Positions 26,202 through 36,137 of a DNA stretch of 64,000 nt are shown here, in pieces; position 1 is the first letter of the stretch, and each line of letters starts with the position of its first letter. The notes below the pieces were generated by a model that saw only the letters and a program-made list of their open reading frames with translations, searched no databases and had not been told where the DNA came from. Source of the stretch: Actinoplanes octamycinicus (GTDB lineage Bacteria > Actinomycetota > Actinomycetes > Mycobacteriales > Micromonosporaceae); the NCBI RefSeq assembly GCF_014205225.1, contig NZ_JACHNB010000001.1, positions 1,736,001-1,800,000 of the forward strand. The letters are read 5' to 3'. Position numbers and translations under genes: made by a program.

Positions 26202-27230
26202 TCATCCCTTGGGTTTGTTCGCTGGCCGGGCGCCCTTCTTCGGATTCACCGGTTTGGCGCCGGGCTTCGGCGCGAGCGCCTTGGTGTCGACGACCGGGAC
26301 GGCCGGCTCCTCGGCGTCCTTCTTCCGGCTGAACAGGCCACCGCTGCGGCCCGGCTGCACCGGGTTCTTCGACTTCAGGTCGCTGGCGGTCGCGTTCGCC
26401 GGGCGGGCGCCGGAACCACCCTTGCCGGCCATCTGCGGCGGCGGGAACTTGCGCAGCACCCACTGCTGCTGGGCCAGGGTGAACAGGTTGTTCGTCACCC
26501 AGTAGATGACCACACCGATCGGGAACAGGGAGCCGGAGATCAGCAGCGAGAACGGGATGCCGTAGAGCATCAGCCGCTGGATCATCTTCTGCTGCGGGTC
26601 CTCGGCCCAGCCGGTCTTCAGGATCATCTGCCGGCTGGTCAAGAAGGTGGTGGTCATCATCAGCAGGATGAGGACCGCGGCCAGCACCTTGACCGTGGTG
26701 CCGTTCGCCCCGAGCGCGGCCAGCTCGGCGTCGGTCGACCCGAACTTGGCGCTGATCGGTGCGTTGAACAGGTGCGCCGCCGACGCGCTGTTGAACTGCT
26801 CGAGCGACCAGCCGTAGATCGTCTTCAGCCGCTCGGGCAGCGCCGGGTTCAGGTGGCGCAGCACGTGGAAGAGGCCGAGGAAGACCGGGATCTGCAGGAG
26901 CATCGGAAGGCAGCCCATCAGCGGGTTCGCCTTCTCGGTCCGGTACAGCTCCATCATTTCCTTCTGGAGCGTCTCCCGGTCACCCTTGTGCTTCTCCTGC
27001 AGTGCCTTCACCTTGGGCTGCAGCGCCTGCATCGCCCGCTGGCTCTTGATCTGCTTGACGAAGACCGGGAACAGGATGACGCGCAGCGTCACCACCAGGA
27101 AGAAGATCGAGAGGACCCAGGCCCAGTTCGTACCGAGCACGCGGTCGTCCGGCACGCCGATCGCGTCCCACAGGGCATGCCAGCGAAGGAGGATCCACGA
27201 AATGGCGTAGTAGATCCAGTCGAGACTCAA
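26202..27230 (-). CDS. yidC: Membrane protein insertase YidC (Oxa1 family)
   Basis: Inserts and folds inner-membrane proteins with or without Sec. The 342-residue product has the actinobacterial YidC/Oxa1 layout: TM1 near residues 34-56, a cytosolic hairpin with VKQIKSQRAMQALQPKVKAL, the groove segment NPLMGCLPMLLQIPVFLGLFH, then further helices to QQQWVLRKF, and a basic disordered tail (PKKGARPANKPKG). The start codon is TTG (27230) with GGAG six bases upstream; it lies 1 bp after the yidD stop. TTG is supported by the coupling and absence of a nearer ATG. Confidence 0.95.
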   Translation of the reverse strand: MSLDWIYYAISWILLRWHALWDAIGVPDDRVLGTNWAWVLSIFFLVVTLRVILFPVFVKQIKSQRAMQALQPKVKALQEKHKGDRETLQKEMMELYRTEKANPLMGCLPMLLQIPVFLGLFHVLRHLNPALPERLKTIYGWSLEQFNSASAAHLFNAPISAKFGSTDAELAALGANGTTVKVLAAVLILLMMTTTFLTSRQMILKTGWAEDPQQKMIQRLMLYGIPFSLLISGSLFPIGVVIYWVTNNLFTLAQQQWVLRKFPPPQMAGKGGSGARPANATASDLKSKNPVQPGRSGGLFSRKKDAEEPAVPVVDTKALAPKPGAKPVNPKKGARPANKPKG

Positions 27231-27231
27231 T

Positions 27232-27489
27232 CTAAGCTCCAGTCACATCGGCAGGACGGTGACGGCTTGGGTCAGGCACCGGGTCGAACCCGCCAGGGTG
27301 GAAGGGATGACAACGCAGGAGCCGCCAGATCGCCAGGCCCGTCCCCCGCACCGCACCGTGCCGCGCCAGTGCCTCCTGGGCGTACGCACTGCATGAGGGG
27401 TAGAACCGACAGCGGGCCGGCAGCACCGGACTCAAGTATCGACGGTACGCGACGACGGCCGCGGTCAGGAGCCGGGCAGCCGGGCTCAT
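27232..27489 (-). CDS. yidD: Membrane protein insertion efficiency factor YidD
   Basis: An 85-residue protein with the family core [27 protein letters not shown] and the [12 protein letters not shown] signature near the C-terminus, including the three conserved cysteines. It assists YidC-dependent insertion. It overlaps the rnpA stop by four bases (ATGA) and is followed by yidC after 1 bp. Confidence 0.95.
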   Translation of the reverse strand: MSPAARLLTAAVVAYRRYLSPVLPARCRFYPSCSAYAQEALARHGAVRGTGLAIWRLLRCHPFHPGGFDPVPDPSRHRPADVTGA

Positions 27490-27842
27490 CGCGGTCTCCG
27501 GGGCCGGCGGGCGGACGCCAGCGCGCCCTCCAGATCGGCCGCGAGATCGGCGAACCCGGCCTGGGCGGCCGGCGGCAGAGCGCGCACCACCAGCGAAGAT
27601 CCCGGCGGAAGGTCGGTGAGCAGCGGCCGGACCAGATGGCGCAGCCGGCGCCGGACCTTGTTGCGGACCACCGCGTTGCCCACGGCTTTGGATACGACGA
27701 AGCCGGCGCGCGCCGTGGTGGCGTGCGCCGGCTCCTCGATAAGCAGGTGGACGACCAGGGTCCCGCGGCCGGCCCGACGGCCACCGCGGATCGCTGCGGC
27801 GAAGTCCGCGCTACGCCGCAGTCGCTGCGTCGCGGCCAGCAC
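27486..27842 (-). CDS. rnpA: Ribonuclease P protein component
   Basis: A 118-residue basic protein that assists the RNase P RNA in 5' tRNA maturation. It opens with the F-x-x-x-x-R-like [15 protein letters not shown] and contains the RNR-type helix [31 protein letters not shown] 27842 is 36 bp from the rpmH stop; the end overlaps yidD. Confidence 0.96.
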   Translation of the reverse strand: MLAATQRLRRSADFAAAIRGGRRAGRGTLVVHLLIEEPAHATTARAGFVVSKAVGNAVVRNKVRRRLRHLVRPLLTDLPPGSSLVVRALPPAAQAGFADLAADLEGALASARRPRRPR

Positions 27843-27878
27843 GACTACCTGGGCATTCCGGCCCGACTAACCGCCGAC

Positions 27879-28016
27879 TCAGGCCGACAGCTTGTCGCGG
27901 CCCTTGCCACGGCGGGCAGAAAGGATGGCGCGGCCGGCACGGGTGCGCATGCGCAGCCGGAAGCCGTGGGTCTTGGCGCGCCGGCGGTTGTTCGGCTGGT
28001 AGGTGCGCTTGCTCAC
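27879..28016 (-). CDS. rpmH: Ribosomal protein bL34
   Basis: A 45-residue protein too short for most gene callers, starting [19 protein letters not shown] and ending in GRDKLSA, the nearly invariant bL34 sequence with more than 40 percent basic residues. GTG 28016 is the start. It heads the leftward rpmH-rnpA-yidD-yidC-jag-rsmG-parA-parB run and is divergent from dnaA. Confidence 0.98.
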   Translation of the reverse strand: MSKRTYQPNNRRRAKTHGFRLRMRTRAGRAILSARRGKGRDKLSA

Positions 28017-28573
28017 GTCAGAACTCCGTCTTCAACTACGTCAGGGGGCATCCGCTGCAAGACGCCACTTTATCAGAGCGCGGCGGAGCAACCGCTCAAC
28101 CCTACGCAGGGCGGTTGCAGCGGTCAACCATATCCTGTTCCGGCACGCCCGGCACCGGCGTTTCCCCGACCCGCGACCAGCGCACCCGCCTGGGATGGGC
28201 CGGACGGCGGTTGTAGTTGGCCACTCGGCGCTGTTAGCGTGCCCGGTTGCTGGTCTTACCCGGTCGTTCGCATACCGCGTGGCGGCGGCCAAAACCGGAC
28301 AAGCAGGTGGATCGTTCGCCACGGTGAGCCTGTTTCAAGCCCGCGCCGCTACAGGCTCCGGTGAATCTGCCGACCATCCGGCCGGGAGCGCCATCGGCAC
28401 CGCCACGGGTTGTGGATAACCTGTGGATAGCCGGTGGCGCCGTGCGTGTTCAGCGCGTTAACTGTGCTGGGGTTGGGGAGCCGATCGGTGCGCCTGCACG
28501 GGCGCCGACAGGCACAGCGGAAGGCCGGACACAAGGTCCACCGGGGGTCGGTGGCGATGGGGGTGGCGCGGCG
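28017..28573. other. rpmH-dnaA divergent regulatory region
   Basis: 557 bp between two divergent genes. It should hold the rpmH promoter(s) leftward and the dnaA promoter(s) rightward; two DnaA boxes lie at 28411-28430. The frame of dnaA stays open upstream to 28361, but the coding signal there is weak. No further structure recognised. Confidence 0.7.
28411..28430 (+). promoter_or_regulatory. Two DnaA boxes in the dnaA leader
   Basis: TGTGGATAA at 28411-28419 (perfect) and TGTGGATAG at 28422-28430, separated by two bases, 144 bp before the dnaA start. DnaA boxes at this position usually mediate DnaA autorepression (family knowledge). Confidence 0.85.
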
Positions 28574-30388
28574 GTGGCCGATCAGGTCGACCTGGGCAAG
28601 CTGTGGCAGGACACGCTCAGCGAATTGTCCGAGGAGATCGCTTCCCGGCAGCAGCGTGCCTATCTCCGGTTCACCCGCTTGCGGGCGATCGTCGAGGACA
28701 CCGCTCTGCTGTCGGTTCCGGACGCGTACACCCGGGACGTGATCGAGCTGCGGCTGCGCCCGGCGATCACCGAAGCCCTCACCCGCCGGCTGAACCGTCC
28801 GATCCAGGTGGCCGTCACGGTCCGCCCGCCGGAGGACGGCACCGGCATGCCCGGCACGGTTTACGGCACCCCGGTCGAGCCGGAGCCGGCACCCCGCCCG
28901 GAGCCGCAGCCGATGCACTACGCCGACCCGCCGCGCCCGGCCGACCCCAGGAATTTCCAGCCCGAGCTGCCCGGATATCCGGCTGAACAGCAGTATCAGC
29001 AGCCGGCGTTCGGGCCGCCGGAGCACGCCCCGGAGCCGTACCCGACCGGGTCCGCGCAGCACTCGTCGCCGCCGGCCGTGCCCTATGTCCGCAACGACGG
29101 CCAGGAGGCGCTCTTCGCCGACCCGATGCCGGCGATGCCTCCCGCGCCGCCGGTCAACCGGTCGGCGCCGCCACGCGCCCCGGAGAAGAACGAGCTGCCC
29201 CACGAGGCAGCCCCGATGCCGCCGCAGAACAACCAGCGTCACCCGATTGACCGCCGCGACGACCCGATGCCCAACCGCGCCGGCGACAACGGCCCCGGCC
29301 GGCCGCAGGTCGACCTGCGCGGCCCGGGCGCCTCGCCGCGCCCCGGCGGCAACGACGGGAACCGGCTCAACCCGAAGTACATGTTCGAGACGTTCGTCAT
29401 CGGCTCGTCCAACCGCTTCGCGCACGCCGCGTCGGTCGCGGTCGCCGAGTCACCGGCGAAGGCGTACAACCCGCTGTTCATCTACGGCAGCTCCGGGCTG
29501 GGGAAAACCCACCTCCTGCACGCCATCGGTCACTACGCCACCACCCTGGGCCACGCCCGGTCGGTGCGTTACGTCTCGACCGAGGAGTTCACCAACGACT
29601 TCATCAACAGCCTGCGCGACGACAAGACGCAGGCGTTCCAGCGCCGGTACCGGGACGTCGACATCCTGCTGATCGACGACATCCAGTTCCTGGAGAACCG
29701 GGAGCGGACGCAGGAGGAGTTCTTCCACACCTTCAACACGCTGCACAACGCGAACAAGCAGATCGTGATCAGCTCGGACCGCTCACCGCGCCAGCTGGCC
29801 ACGTTGGAGGACCGGATGCGGACCCGCTTCGAGTGGGGCCTGCTCGCCGACATCCAGCCGCCGGACCTCGAGACGCGCATCGCGATCCTGCAGAAGAAGG
29901 CCGCTCAGGAGCGGATGTACGCCCCCGACGACGTGCTGGAGTTCATCGCGTCCCGGGTCTCCAACTCGATCCGCGAGCTCGAGGGCGCCCTCATCCGGGT
30001 GACCGCGTTCGCCAGCCTCACCCGCTCCCCGGTGCAGCTGTCGCTGGCCGAGGAGGTGCTCCGCGACTTCATGCCGGACGGCGCCGGCCCGGAGATCACC
30101 GCCGACCAGATCATGGTCTCCACCGCGGACTACTTCGGCGTCTCGCTGGAGGACCTGCGCGGACACTCCCGCAGCCGGGTGCTGGTCAACGCCCGCCAGG
30201 TCGCGATGTACCTGTGCCGCGAGCTGACCGACCTCTCCCTACCCCGGATCGGACAGGCCTTCGGCGGCCGCGACCACACCACGGTCATGCACGCCGACCG
30301 CAAGATCCGCCAGCACATGGCCGAGCGCCGCTCGCTCTACAACCAGATCGCCGAGCTGACCAACCGGATCAAACAACAGAACACCTGA
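28574..30388 (+). CDS. dnaA: Chromosomal replication initiator protein DnaA
   Basis: The 604-residue AAA+ initiator that opens oriC. Domain I is residues 1-90 ([17 protein letters not shown]). Domain II is a long Pro/Gly/Asn-rich linker of about 170 residues. Domain III is AAA+ with Walker [10 protein letters not shown] at 305-313 and Walker B LLIDDIQF at 365-372. Domain IV carries the DnaA-box-binding signature [14 protein letters not shown] near the C-terminus. Start chosen at GTG 28574, where domain I homology begins ([11 protein letters not shown]); the ribosome site is weak and upstream frame is open. Long linkers are usual in mycelial actinomycetes. Confidence 0.97.
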   Translation: MADQVDLGKLWQDTLSELSEEIASRQQRAYLRFTRLRAIVEDTALLSVPDAYTRDVIELRLRPAITEALTRRLNRPIQVAVTVRPPEDGTGMPGTVYGTPVEPEPAPRPEPQPMHYADPPRPADPRNFQPELPGYPAEQQYQQPAFGPPEHAPEPYPTGSAQHSSPPAVPYVRNDGQEALFADPMPAMPPAPPVNRSAPPRAPEKNELPHEAAPMPPQNNQRHPIDRRDDPMPNRAGDNGPGRPQVDLRGPGASPRPGGNDGNRLNPKYMFETFVIGSSNRFAHAASVAVAESPAKAYNPLFIYGSSGLGKTHLLHAIGHYATTLGHARSVRYVSTEEFTNDFINSLRDDKTQAFQRRYRDVDILLIDDIQFLENRERTQEEFFHTFNTLHNANKQIVISSDRSPRQLATLEDRMRTRFEWGLLADIQPPDLETRIAILQKKAAQERMYAPDDVLEFIASRVSNSIRELEGALIRVTAFASLTRSPVQLSLAEEVLRDFMPDGAGPEITADQIMVSTADYFGVSLEDLRGHSRSRVLVNARQVAMYLCRELTDLSLPRIGQAFGGRDHTTVMHADRKIRQHMAERRSLYNQIAELTNRIKQQNT

Positions 30389-30749
30389 TTTCGGTACGCC
30401 CTCAGCCCGACCCAACCGCAAGCGACCGTCCCGTCGAGCCGCCCCCAGGCCCGGCGGGCCCCAGACCGCCTCCGGCTCACGGGCGAATCCCCACTCCCGC
30501 CTGCTCCGGCCCCGCCCAGCGCCGCCCCGCTCCCCGTGGTCCAACGCCCCGCTGCGATCCCCTCTACGCCGGGTCCCGCTGCGATCCCCTCTACGCCACG
30601 GTCCCGCCCGGCGCCCGCGCCATCCCACGCTCTCGCCCGGGCCGCCCGCGCTCCCGCCCACAGCCTCGCGCAGCCTGCCGATCCGGAAGCCGCCGACGGC
30701 TCGCGACGATCACCAGGGCCAACGGGCCGGCATCGCCCGTTAGAGCACC

Positions 30750-31410
30750 AACGCGGAGTTACCCACAGGCACCTGACAACGGCATTGACCTGGGACAACA
30801 CGCGATATACACGGGTTATCCACTGCTTTCACCCCGGTTTTCCACAGCACCATCCCCAATTTCTGCACTGACCTGGGGATATTGCCATTGTTCGATGTCA
30901 ACTTTCGAGGGCGCAAAACACGAAGTTGTCAACGGCAGAACGGGTCCGTTTCGTGCCAACGTTTTCCACACTAATCCACAGGCGTCCACAGGCGTCCTCC
31001 CCAGACAGTGGACAACGCTCCCGCCGTTAGCCACAGATGTGGAGAAGTCCTGGGGATATCGATGTGGACAAACACGGGAGGGTGATCCGTTAGTCAACAG
31101 CCTGTGGAGGAGTGTGGATTACCTGTTGAAGGTTCTGGGGACAACCAGACGCCGGCCTCGCTCCGCTGTCCACAGGTCGGGGGACAAACCCAGTGGATTA
31201 CCGGTGGATAGCCTGGGGACAACGGTGGATAACCGCCGTGAACTTCTTCGCTGTGGACGCAGACCCGGGTTTGTACCCCGGTTTCCCACATGTGAATCAC
31301 CGGTGGATAACCCTCTCACCAGGCAAAACGCGGGTTCTCCACAGAATGCACAGGCCCTATGAAGACGACTAGTTATTTCTCTAATAGGACTCAAAAACAA
31401 TCATCAGCGT
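30750..31410. other. oriC: Chromosomal replication origin oriC
   Basis: Between dnaA and dnaN. DnaA-box-like 9-mers close to TTATCCACA/TTGTCCACA or the complement: 30759 TTACCCACA, 30816 TTATCCACT, 30838 TTTTCCACA, 30962 TTTTCCACA, 30972 TAATCCACA, 31007 AGTGGACAA, 31027 TTAGCCACA, 31063 TGTGGACAA (perfect TTGTCCACA reversed), 31113 TGTGGATTA, 31192 AGTGGATTA, 31224 and 31302 GGTGGATAA, 31282 TTTCCCACA, 31335 TTCTCCACA. An AT-rich stretch at 31360-31408 is the likely unwinding element. Location and density fit actinobacterial oriC. Boundaries are approximate. Confidence 0.93.
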
Positions 31411-31562
31411 TGTGGAAGGTGTGGATGCTCGGCTTCCGGGCTCGCTGAGGGCCGGGTCAGAGCGGCACCAGAAGCAAGGAGCCGGACCGCTGTCGCCTCG
31501 AAGCGAGATCCCCAGCGTGACACCCCGGCAAACCCACCGACCGGTCTGCGACGCTCCCCAGG

Positions 31563-31688
31563 GGCTGAGTGCTGAGTGCTGAGTGCTGAGGGCTGAGTGC
31601 TGAGGGCTGAGTGCTGAGTGCTGAGGGCTGAGTGCTGAGAGCGGGAGAGCGGGAGAGCGGGAGAGCGGGAGAGCGGGAGAGCGGGAAG
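31563..31688. repeat. Adjacent 7-bp and 8-bp microsatellites
   Basis: Eleven heptamers TGCTGAG/GGCTGAG at 31563-31639 in phase, then GCGGGAGA repeated five full times with a partial sixth at 31641-31688. They lie 150 bp beyond the AT-rich end of oriC and 420 bp before dnaN. Confidence 0.95.
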
Positions 31689-32111
31689 GCTGTGGGTCGG
31701 CCGGTGCGCGGAGGTCGTACCGAAAGATCGGGAACCTGTCGCCGACCGGACCCGAGGTTGTCGAAGTCGCGTCTACCGGTTACGCCTGAATACCGGGAAG
31801 CTGTGTCTCGATCCGCTTCACCACGGCCGCCGATCGCACCGCGGGCCGGGCTTCCCTCGTTCCGGCGATGGGGTCCCTCTCCGGTGGCCGGATCCGCCTC
31901 GTTCCGGCGATGCGGTTCGCCTTCGGCCGCCGAGGCGGGTTCGCTGCGACAGGACGGATCCGCCACCAGGCGCGGGAAGTCAGCGGCAGCAGCACCCTCG
32001 GAAGCCGGCCCGTGCGGTCGCGCCCCGGGGCCGGGCACACGTGAACACCGTCAGCGCCATAGAGTTTCAGTGGGGTCGACACCCCGTAGAGGAAGCATCG
32101 CGGAGGACAGC

Positions 32112-33245
32112 ATGAAGTTCCGGGTGGAGCGAGACGCGCTCGCCGACGCCGTGGCCTGGACAGCCAAGAGCCTGCCCAGCCGGCCGTCAGTGCCGGTGCT
32201 GGCCGGTGTCCTGCTGCGAGTCACCGACGGGCGCCTGCAGGTCTCCGGGTTCGACTACGAGGTCTCCAGCCAGGTCTCGGTCGAGGTGCAGGCGGACGCG
32301 GACGGCGCCGCGCTGGTCTCCGGCCGGCTGCTCGCCGAGATCACCAAGGCGCTGCCCGGCAAGCCGGTCGACATCGCCGCCGTCGGCGCGCACCTCGAGC
32401 TGGTCTGCGGCAGCGCGCGTTTCACCCTCCCCACGATGCCTGTGGAGGACTATCCGACCCTCCCGGACATGCCGACCAGCGCCGGCACCGTCGACGCCGC
32501 TACGTTCGCCTCAGCGGTCTCCCAGGTGGCCATCGCGGCCGGCCGGGACGAGACGCTGCCGATGATGACCGGTGTCCGGATCGAGCTGAACGGCACCACC
32601 ATGGCGATGCTCGCCACCGACCGCTACCGGTTGGCCATGCGCGAGATCGAGTGGAGCCCGGACGACCCGGAGATCAGCCTGAACGCGCTGGTCCCGGCGA
32701 AAACGCTGAACGACACCGCGAAGGCGCTCGGCCCGCTCGGCGGTTCGGTGACCCTGGCCCTGGCCCAGGGCAACGCCGGCGAGGGCATGATCGGTTTCGC
32801 CGGCGGCACCCGGCGCACCACCAGCCGCCTGCTCGACGGGGCGAACTACCCGCCGGTCCGCTCGCTCTTCCCAACCGCGCACAACGCCGAGGCCCGGATC
32901 GCCGTCTCCGCCCTGGTCGAGGTGGTCCGACGGGTCGCCCTGGTGGCCGAGCGCACCACCCCCGTGCTGCTCAGCTTCAGCGAGGACGGCCTGGTCGTGG
33001 AGGCCGGCACCACCGAGGAGGCGCGGGCCAGCGAGGCGATGGAGGCCCAGTTCACCGGCGAGGCGCTGACCATCGGCTTCAACCCGCAGTACCTGATCGA
33101 CGGCCTGCAGAACCTGGGCGCACCCACCGCGGTGTTCTCGTTCGTGGACGCGTTCAAGCCCGCTGTGATCTCCCCCGCTGGTGAATCCGGCGAAATCATC
33201 CCGGGATACCGCTATCTGATCATGCCGATCCGGGTAACGCGCTGA
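32112..33245 (+). CDS. dnaN: DNA polymerase III sliding clamp, beta subunit
   Basis: A 377-residue clamp monomer starting MKFRVERDALADAVAWTAKS and ending in GYRYLIMPIRV, the C-terminal LMPxR-type signature of beta clamps. Three repeated clamp domains fit the length; LPTMPVEDYP is at the domain 1-2 region. ATG 32112 has GGAGGA upstream. It encircles DNA and tethers replicative polymerase. Next gene gnd begins 39 bp later. Confidence 0.97.
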   Translation: MKFRVERDALADAVAWTAKSLPSRPSVPVLAGVLLRVTDGRLQVSGFDYEVSSQVSVEVQADADGAALVSGRLLAEITKALPGKPVDIAAVGAHLELVCGSARFTLPTMPVEDYPTLPDMPTSAGTVDAATFASAVSQVAIAAGRDETLPMMTGVRIELNGTTMAMLATDRYRLAMREIEWSPDDPEISLNALVPAKTLNDTAKALGPLGGSVTLALAQGNAGEGMIGFAGGTRRTTSRLLDGANYPPVRSLFPTAHNAEARIAVSALVEVVRRVALVAERTTPVLLSFSEDGLVVEAGTTEEARASEAMEAQFTGEALTIGFNPQYLIDGLQNLGAPTAVFSFVDAFKPAVISPAGESGEIIPGYRYLIMPIRVTR

Positions 33246-33284
33246 TACTGAGCGAGGAACATTCGCACTTCTAGGGGGAAGACC

Positions 33285-34157
33285 ATGCAACTCGGCCTGA
33301 TCGGTCTCGGCCGGATGGGTGGCAACATGCGGGAACGACTTCGTGCTGCCGGGCACGAAGTCGTCGGATTCGACCAGAACCTGGATGTAAGCGACGCCAC
33401 CAGCCTGGCGGACCTGGCTGAGAAGCTGGCCGCGCCGCGCGTGGTCTGGACCATGGTGCCGTCCGGCAAGATCACTGAGGACACCATCGACGCGCTCGCC
33501 GAGGTGCTGTCCCCCGGCGACATCATCATCGACGGCGGCAACTCGAAGTTCACCGACGACGCCCCGCGGGCCGCCCGGCTCGCCGAGAAGGGCATCAAGT
33601 ACATGGACGTCGGTGTCTCCGGCGGCGTCTGGGGCAAGACCAACGGCTACGCGCTGATGGTCGGCGGTGACAAGGAGACGGTCGCGCACTGCATGCCGAT
33701 CTTCGAGGCGCTCAAGCCGGCCGGCGAGTTCGGGTTCGCGCACGCCGGCGGCCCGGGCGCCGGGCACTACGCCAAGATGGTGCACAACGGCATCGAGTAC
33801 GGCCTGATGCACGCGTACGCCGAGGGGTTCGAGATCCTCGAGGCGTCCGAGCACGTGGACAACGTGCCGGCGATCATCAAGAGCTGGCGGGAGGGCAGCG
33901 TCGTCAAGTCGTGGCTGCTCGACCTGCTGGACCGGGCCCTCGACGAGGACCCGAAACTGGCCGGCATCAAGGGCTACGCGGACGACACCGGTGAGGGTCG
34001 CTGGACGGTCGACGAGGCGGTTCGTCTCGCCGTGCCGGCCCACGTCATCTCGGCGTCGCTGTTCGCCCGGTTCGCGTCCCGGCAGGACGACTCGCCGGCC
34101 ATGAAGGCCGTCGCGGCGCTGCGCAACCAGTTCGGCGGCCACGCCGTCAAGCGCTGA
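33285..34157 (+). CDS. gnd: 6-phosphogluconate dehydrogenase, decarboxylating (short, GndA/YqeC type)
   Basis: Oxidative pentose-phosphate enzyme of 290 residues. The Rossmann motif GLIGLGRMGGNM starts at residue 4, the WTMVPSG and DGGNSKFTDD segments follow, and the substrate-binding loop GGPGAGHYAKMVHNGIEYG (about 154-172) includes the catalytic Lys. It belongs to the short class of about 300 residues rather than the 470-residue dimeric form. SD AGGGGGAAG precedes ATG 33285. Its location between dnaN and recF is common in actinomycetes. Confidence 0.95.
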   Translation: MQLGLIGLGRMGGNMRERLRAAGHEVVGFDQNLDVSDATSLADLAEKLAAPRVVWTMVPSGKITEDTIDALAEVLSPGDIIIDGGNSKFTDDAPRAARLAEKGIKYMDVGVSGGVWGKTNGYALMVGGDKETVAHCMPIFEALKPAGEFGFAHAGGPGAGHYAKMVHNGIEYGLMHAYAEGFEILEASEHVDNVPAIIKSWREGSVVKSWLLDLLDRALDEDPKLAGIKGYADDTGEGRWTVDEAVRLAVPAHVISASLFARFASRQDDSPAMKAVAALRNQFGGHAVKR

Positions 34158-34160
34158 CCC

Positions 34161-35291
34161 ATGCACGTACGCCGGGTCGAGCTCGTCGACTTCCGTTCCT
34201 ACGAGCGGGTTGCCGTCGATCTCGACCCCGGCGTGTCCGTGCTGGTCGGGCAGAACGGCATGGGCAAGACGAACCTGATCGAGGCGCTCGGGTACGTGGC
34301 CACTCTGGACAGTCACCGGGTGGCCACCGACGCCCCGCTCGTCCGGTTCGGCGCCACCTCCGCGGTGATCCGCTGCGCGATCGTCCACGAGGGACGTGAG
34401 CTGCTGGTCGAGCTGGAGATCGTGCCGGGCAAGGCGAACCGGGCCCGGTTGAACCGGTCGCCGGTCCGCCGCCCGCGCGAGGTGCTCGGCGCCCTGCGGA
34501 TGGTGCTGTTCGCCCCGGAGGACCTGGAGCTGGTTCGCGGCGACCCGTCCGAGCGCCGCCGCTACCTGGACGACCTGCTGGTCGCCCGGCAGCCCCGTTA
34601 CGCGGGTGTCCGAGCCGACTACGACCGGGTGGTCAAACAACGAAACGCCCTTTTGCGTACGGCGTACCTGACCCGCAAGGTGGGTGGCTCGCGTGGCCAG
34701 GACCTCTCGACCCTGACCGTGTGGGACCACCACCTCGCGCAGTTCGGAGCGGAGCTGCTGGCCGGTCGCCTGGAGCTGGCCGCGGCGCTCGGCCCGCACC
34801 TGACCAAGGCGTACGACGCGGTGGCGGCCGGCAAGTCGGCGGCCTCGATCGCCTACGCGTCCCGTCTCGGCGACGACCTGACCACCGACCGCGCCGTCCT
34901 GGAGGCGGCCCTGCTCGCCAAGATGCAGGAGCGCCGGACGGCCGAGGTGGAGCGCGGCACCACGCTGGTCGGCCCGCACCGCGACGACCTGCTGCTGTCG
35001 CTCGGCGAGCTGCCCGCGAAGGGTTATGCCAGCCACGGTGAGTCCTGGTCGTTCGCCCTGGCCCTGCGACTGGCGGCGTACGACCTGCTGCGCTCCGACG
35101 GGATCGAGCCGGTGCTGGTGCTGGACGACGTCTTCGCCGAGCTGGACGCCGGCCGGCGGGACCGGCTGGCCGCGCTGGTGTCCGACGCCGCCCAGTTGCT
35201 GGTGACCTGCGCGGTGCCCGAGGACGTGCCGGCCGCGTTGCGCGGGGTGCGGTTCGACGTGACCACCGGGACGGTGACCCGTGGCTCCTGA
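34161..35291 (+). CDS. recF: DNA replication and repair protein RecF
   Basis: A 376-residue SMC-like ATPase of the RecFOR gap-repair pathway. It begins [17 protein letters not shown], has Walker [11 protein letters not shown] near residue 31, the signature region [21 protein letters not shown] near 284-304, and Walker [17 protein letters not shown] near 315-330. Only 3 bp separate it from gnd. Normal length for the family. Confidence 0.97.
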   Translation: MHVRRVELVDFRSYERVAVDLDPGVSVLVGQNGMGKTNLIEALGYVATLDSHRVATDAPLVRFGATSAVIRCAIVHEGRELLVELEIVPGKANRARLNRSPVRRPREVLGALRMVLFAPEDLELVRGDPSERRRYLDDLLVARQPRYAGVRADYDRVVKQRNALLRTAYLTRKVGGSRGQDLSTLTVWDHHLAQFGAELLAGRLELAAALGPHLTKAYDAVAAGKSAASIAYASRLGDDLTTDRAVLEAALLAKMQERRTAEVERGTTLVGPHRDDLLLSLGELPAKGYASHGESWSFALALRLAAYDLLRSDGIEPVLVLDDVFAELDAGRRDRLAALVSDAAQLLVTCAVPEDVPAALRGVRFDVTTGTVTRGS

Positions 35292-35537
35292 GCCGGTGGT
35301 GAACAGCCTGTGGAAAAGTCGGTGGGCGGTTTGTGGAGAACTGGCCGTCTTCGCGGTGAATGCGGTGCCGGACGCGGCGGGCGTAGGCTTCCAGCGGCGA
35401 TCCACTAGCCGTTCCGCAGCTCTCAGCGGTCCGGAGAGCGCGTTGCCGGATGCGATGGTGGGTCGGTCCGGGGCATGCGGTTCCTCTGGGGCTGCTGCGC
35501 TTGTTGACGAGCTGTCGGCCGACGGCCGGGACCGTGG

Positions 35538-35546
35538 TTGTCCACA
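35538..35546 (+). promoter_or_regulatory. DnaA-box sequence before dciA
   Basis: TTGTCCACA, a perfect actinobacterial DnaA box, directly upstream of the AGGGGG ribosome site of dciA. Confidence 0.7.
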
Positions 35547-35558
35547 GGGGGTGGCGTG

Positions 35559-36137
35559 ATGCCGAGCGAAGCGGACGGCGGACCCGCGGCGAGTGCCGGC
35601 GCCGGGCCGGCCGGCGCCGGGGATGCCGGCGCCGAAGCCGGGAAGGCCGGGCCGGAGCTGGCGCGGGCGGTGCTCGACGCGGCCCTGGCGCGGCGGCGGG
35701 AGGCCGCCCGGCAGCCGCGCAAGCGGACCGGCGGCGGCGGTGAGCGGCGGCTGCGCGGATACTCCGGGCCCGGGCCGGATCCACGGGACCCGCAACTGTT
35801 CGGCGCGGTGCTGCAGCGCCTGATGAAGACCCGCGGGTGGGAGCGGCCGCGCGCCGAGGCCACCGTCTTCGGCTCCTGGGAGAAAGTGGTCGGGCCGGAC
35901 ATCGCCGCGCACAGCCGGCCGGTCCGGCTGGACGCCGGGGTGCTGACCGTGGAGGCGGAGTCCACCGCCTGGGCCACCCAGCTGCGCATGCTGACCGGCA
36001 AGCTGCTCCAGCAGATCGCCGGCGAGGTGGGCCACAACGTGGTCACCCGGCTCAACATCCACGGCCCGGCGGCGCCCTCGTGGAGCCGCGGGCCGCGCCG
36101 TGTCCAGGGCCGGGGCCCGCGCGACACCTACGGCTGA
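35559..36137 (+). CDS. dciA: DciA-type (DUF721) replication protein
   Basis: A 192-residue basic protein. The DUF721/DciA domain spans about 75-175: LQRLMKTRGWERPRAEATVFGSWEKVVGPDIAAHSRPVRLDAGVLTVEAESTAWATQLRML is its recognisable core (VVG, LTVEAESTAWATQL). The N-terminal half is Ala/Gly/Arg-rich and probably disordered. DciA proteins load or activate the replicative helicase DnaB where DnaC is absent. ATG 35559 has AGGGGG at good spacing; GTG 35556 is an alternative. The recF-DUF721-gyrB order is standard in actinobacteria (Rv0004). Confidence 0.92.
   Translation: MPSEADGGPAASAGAGPAGAGDAGAEAGKAGPELARAVLDAALARRREAARQPRKRTGGGGERRLRGYSGPGPDPRDPQLFGAVLQRLMKTRGWERPRAEATVFGSWEKVVGPDIAAHSRPVRLDAGVLTVEAESTAWATQLRMLTGKLLQQIAGEVGHNVVTRLNIHGPAAPSWSRGPRRVQGRGPRDTYG

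Larger units (their letters stand above)
30389..32111. other. dnaA-dnaN intergenic region
   Basis: 1.7 kb without a gene. 30389-30750 is GC-rich and holds a 19-bp duplication (CTGCGATCCCCTCTACGCC) near 30546 and 30570. 30750-31410 is oriC. 31563-31688 is a double microsatellite. 31690-32100 is probably the dnaN leader; no gene recognised in it. Confidence 0.8.
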
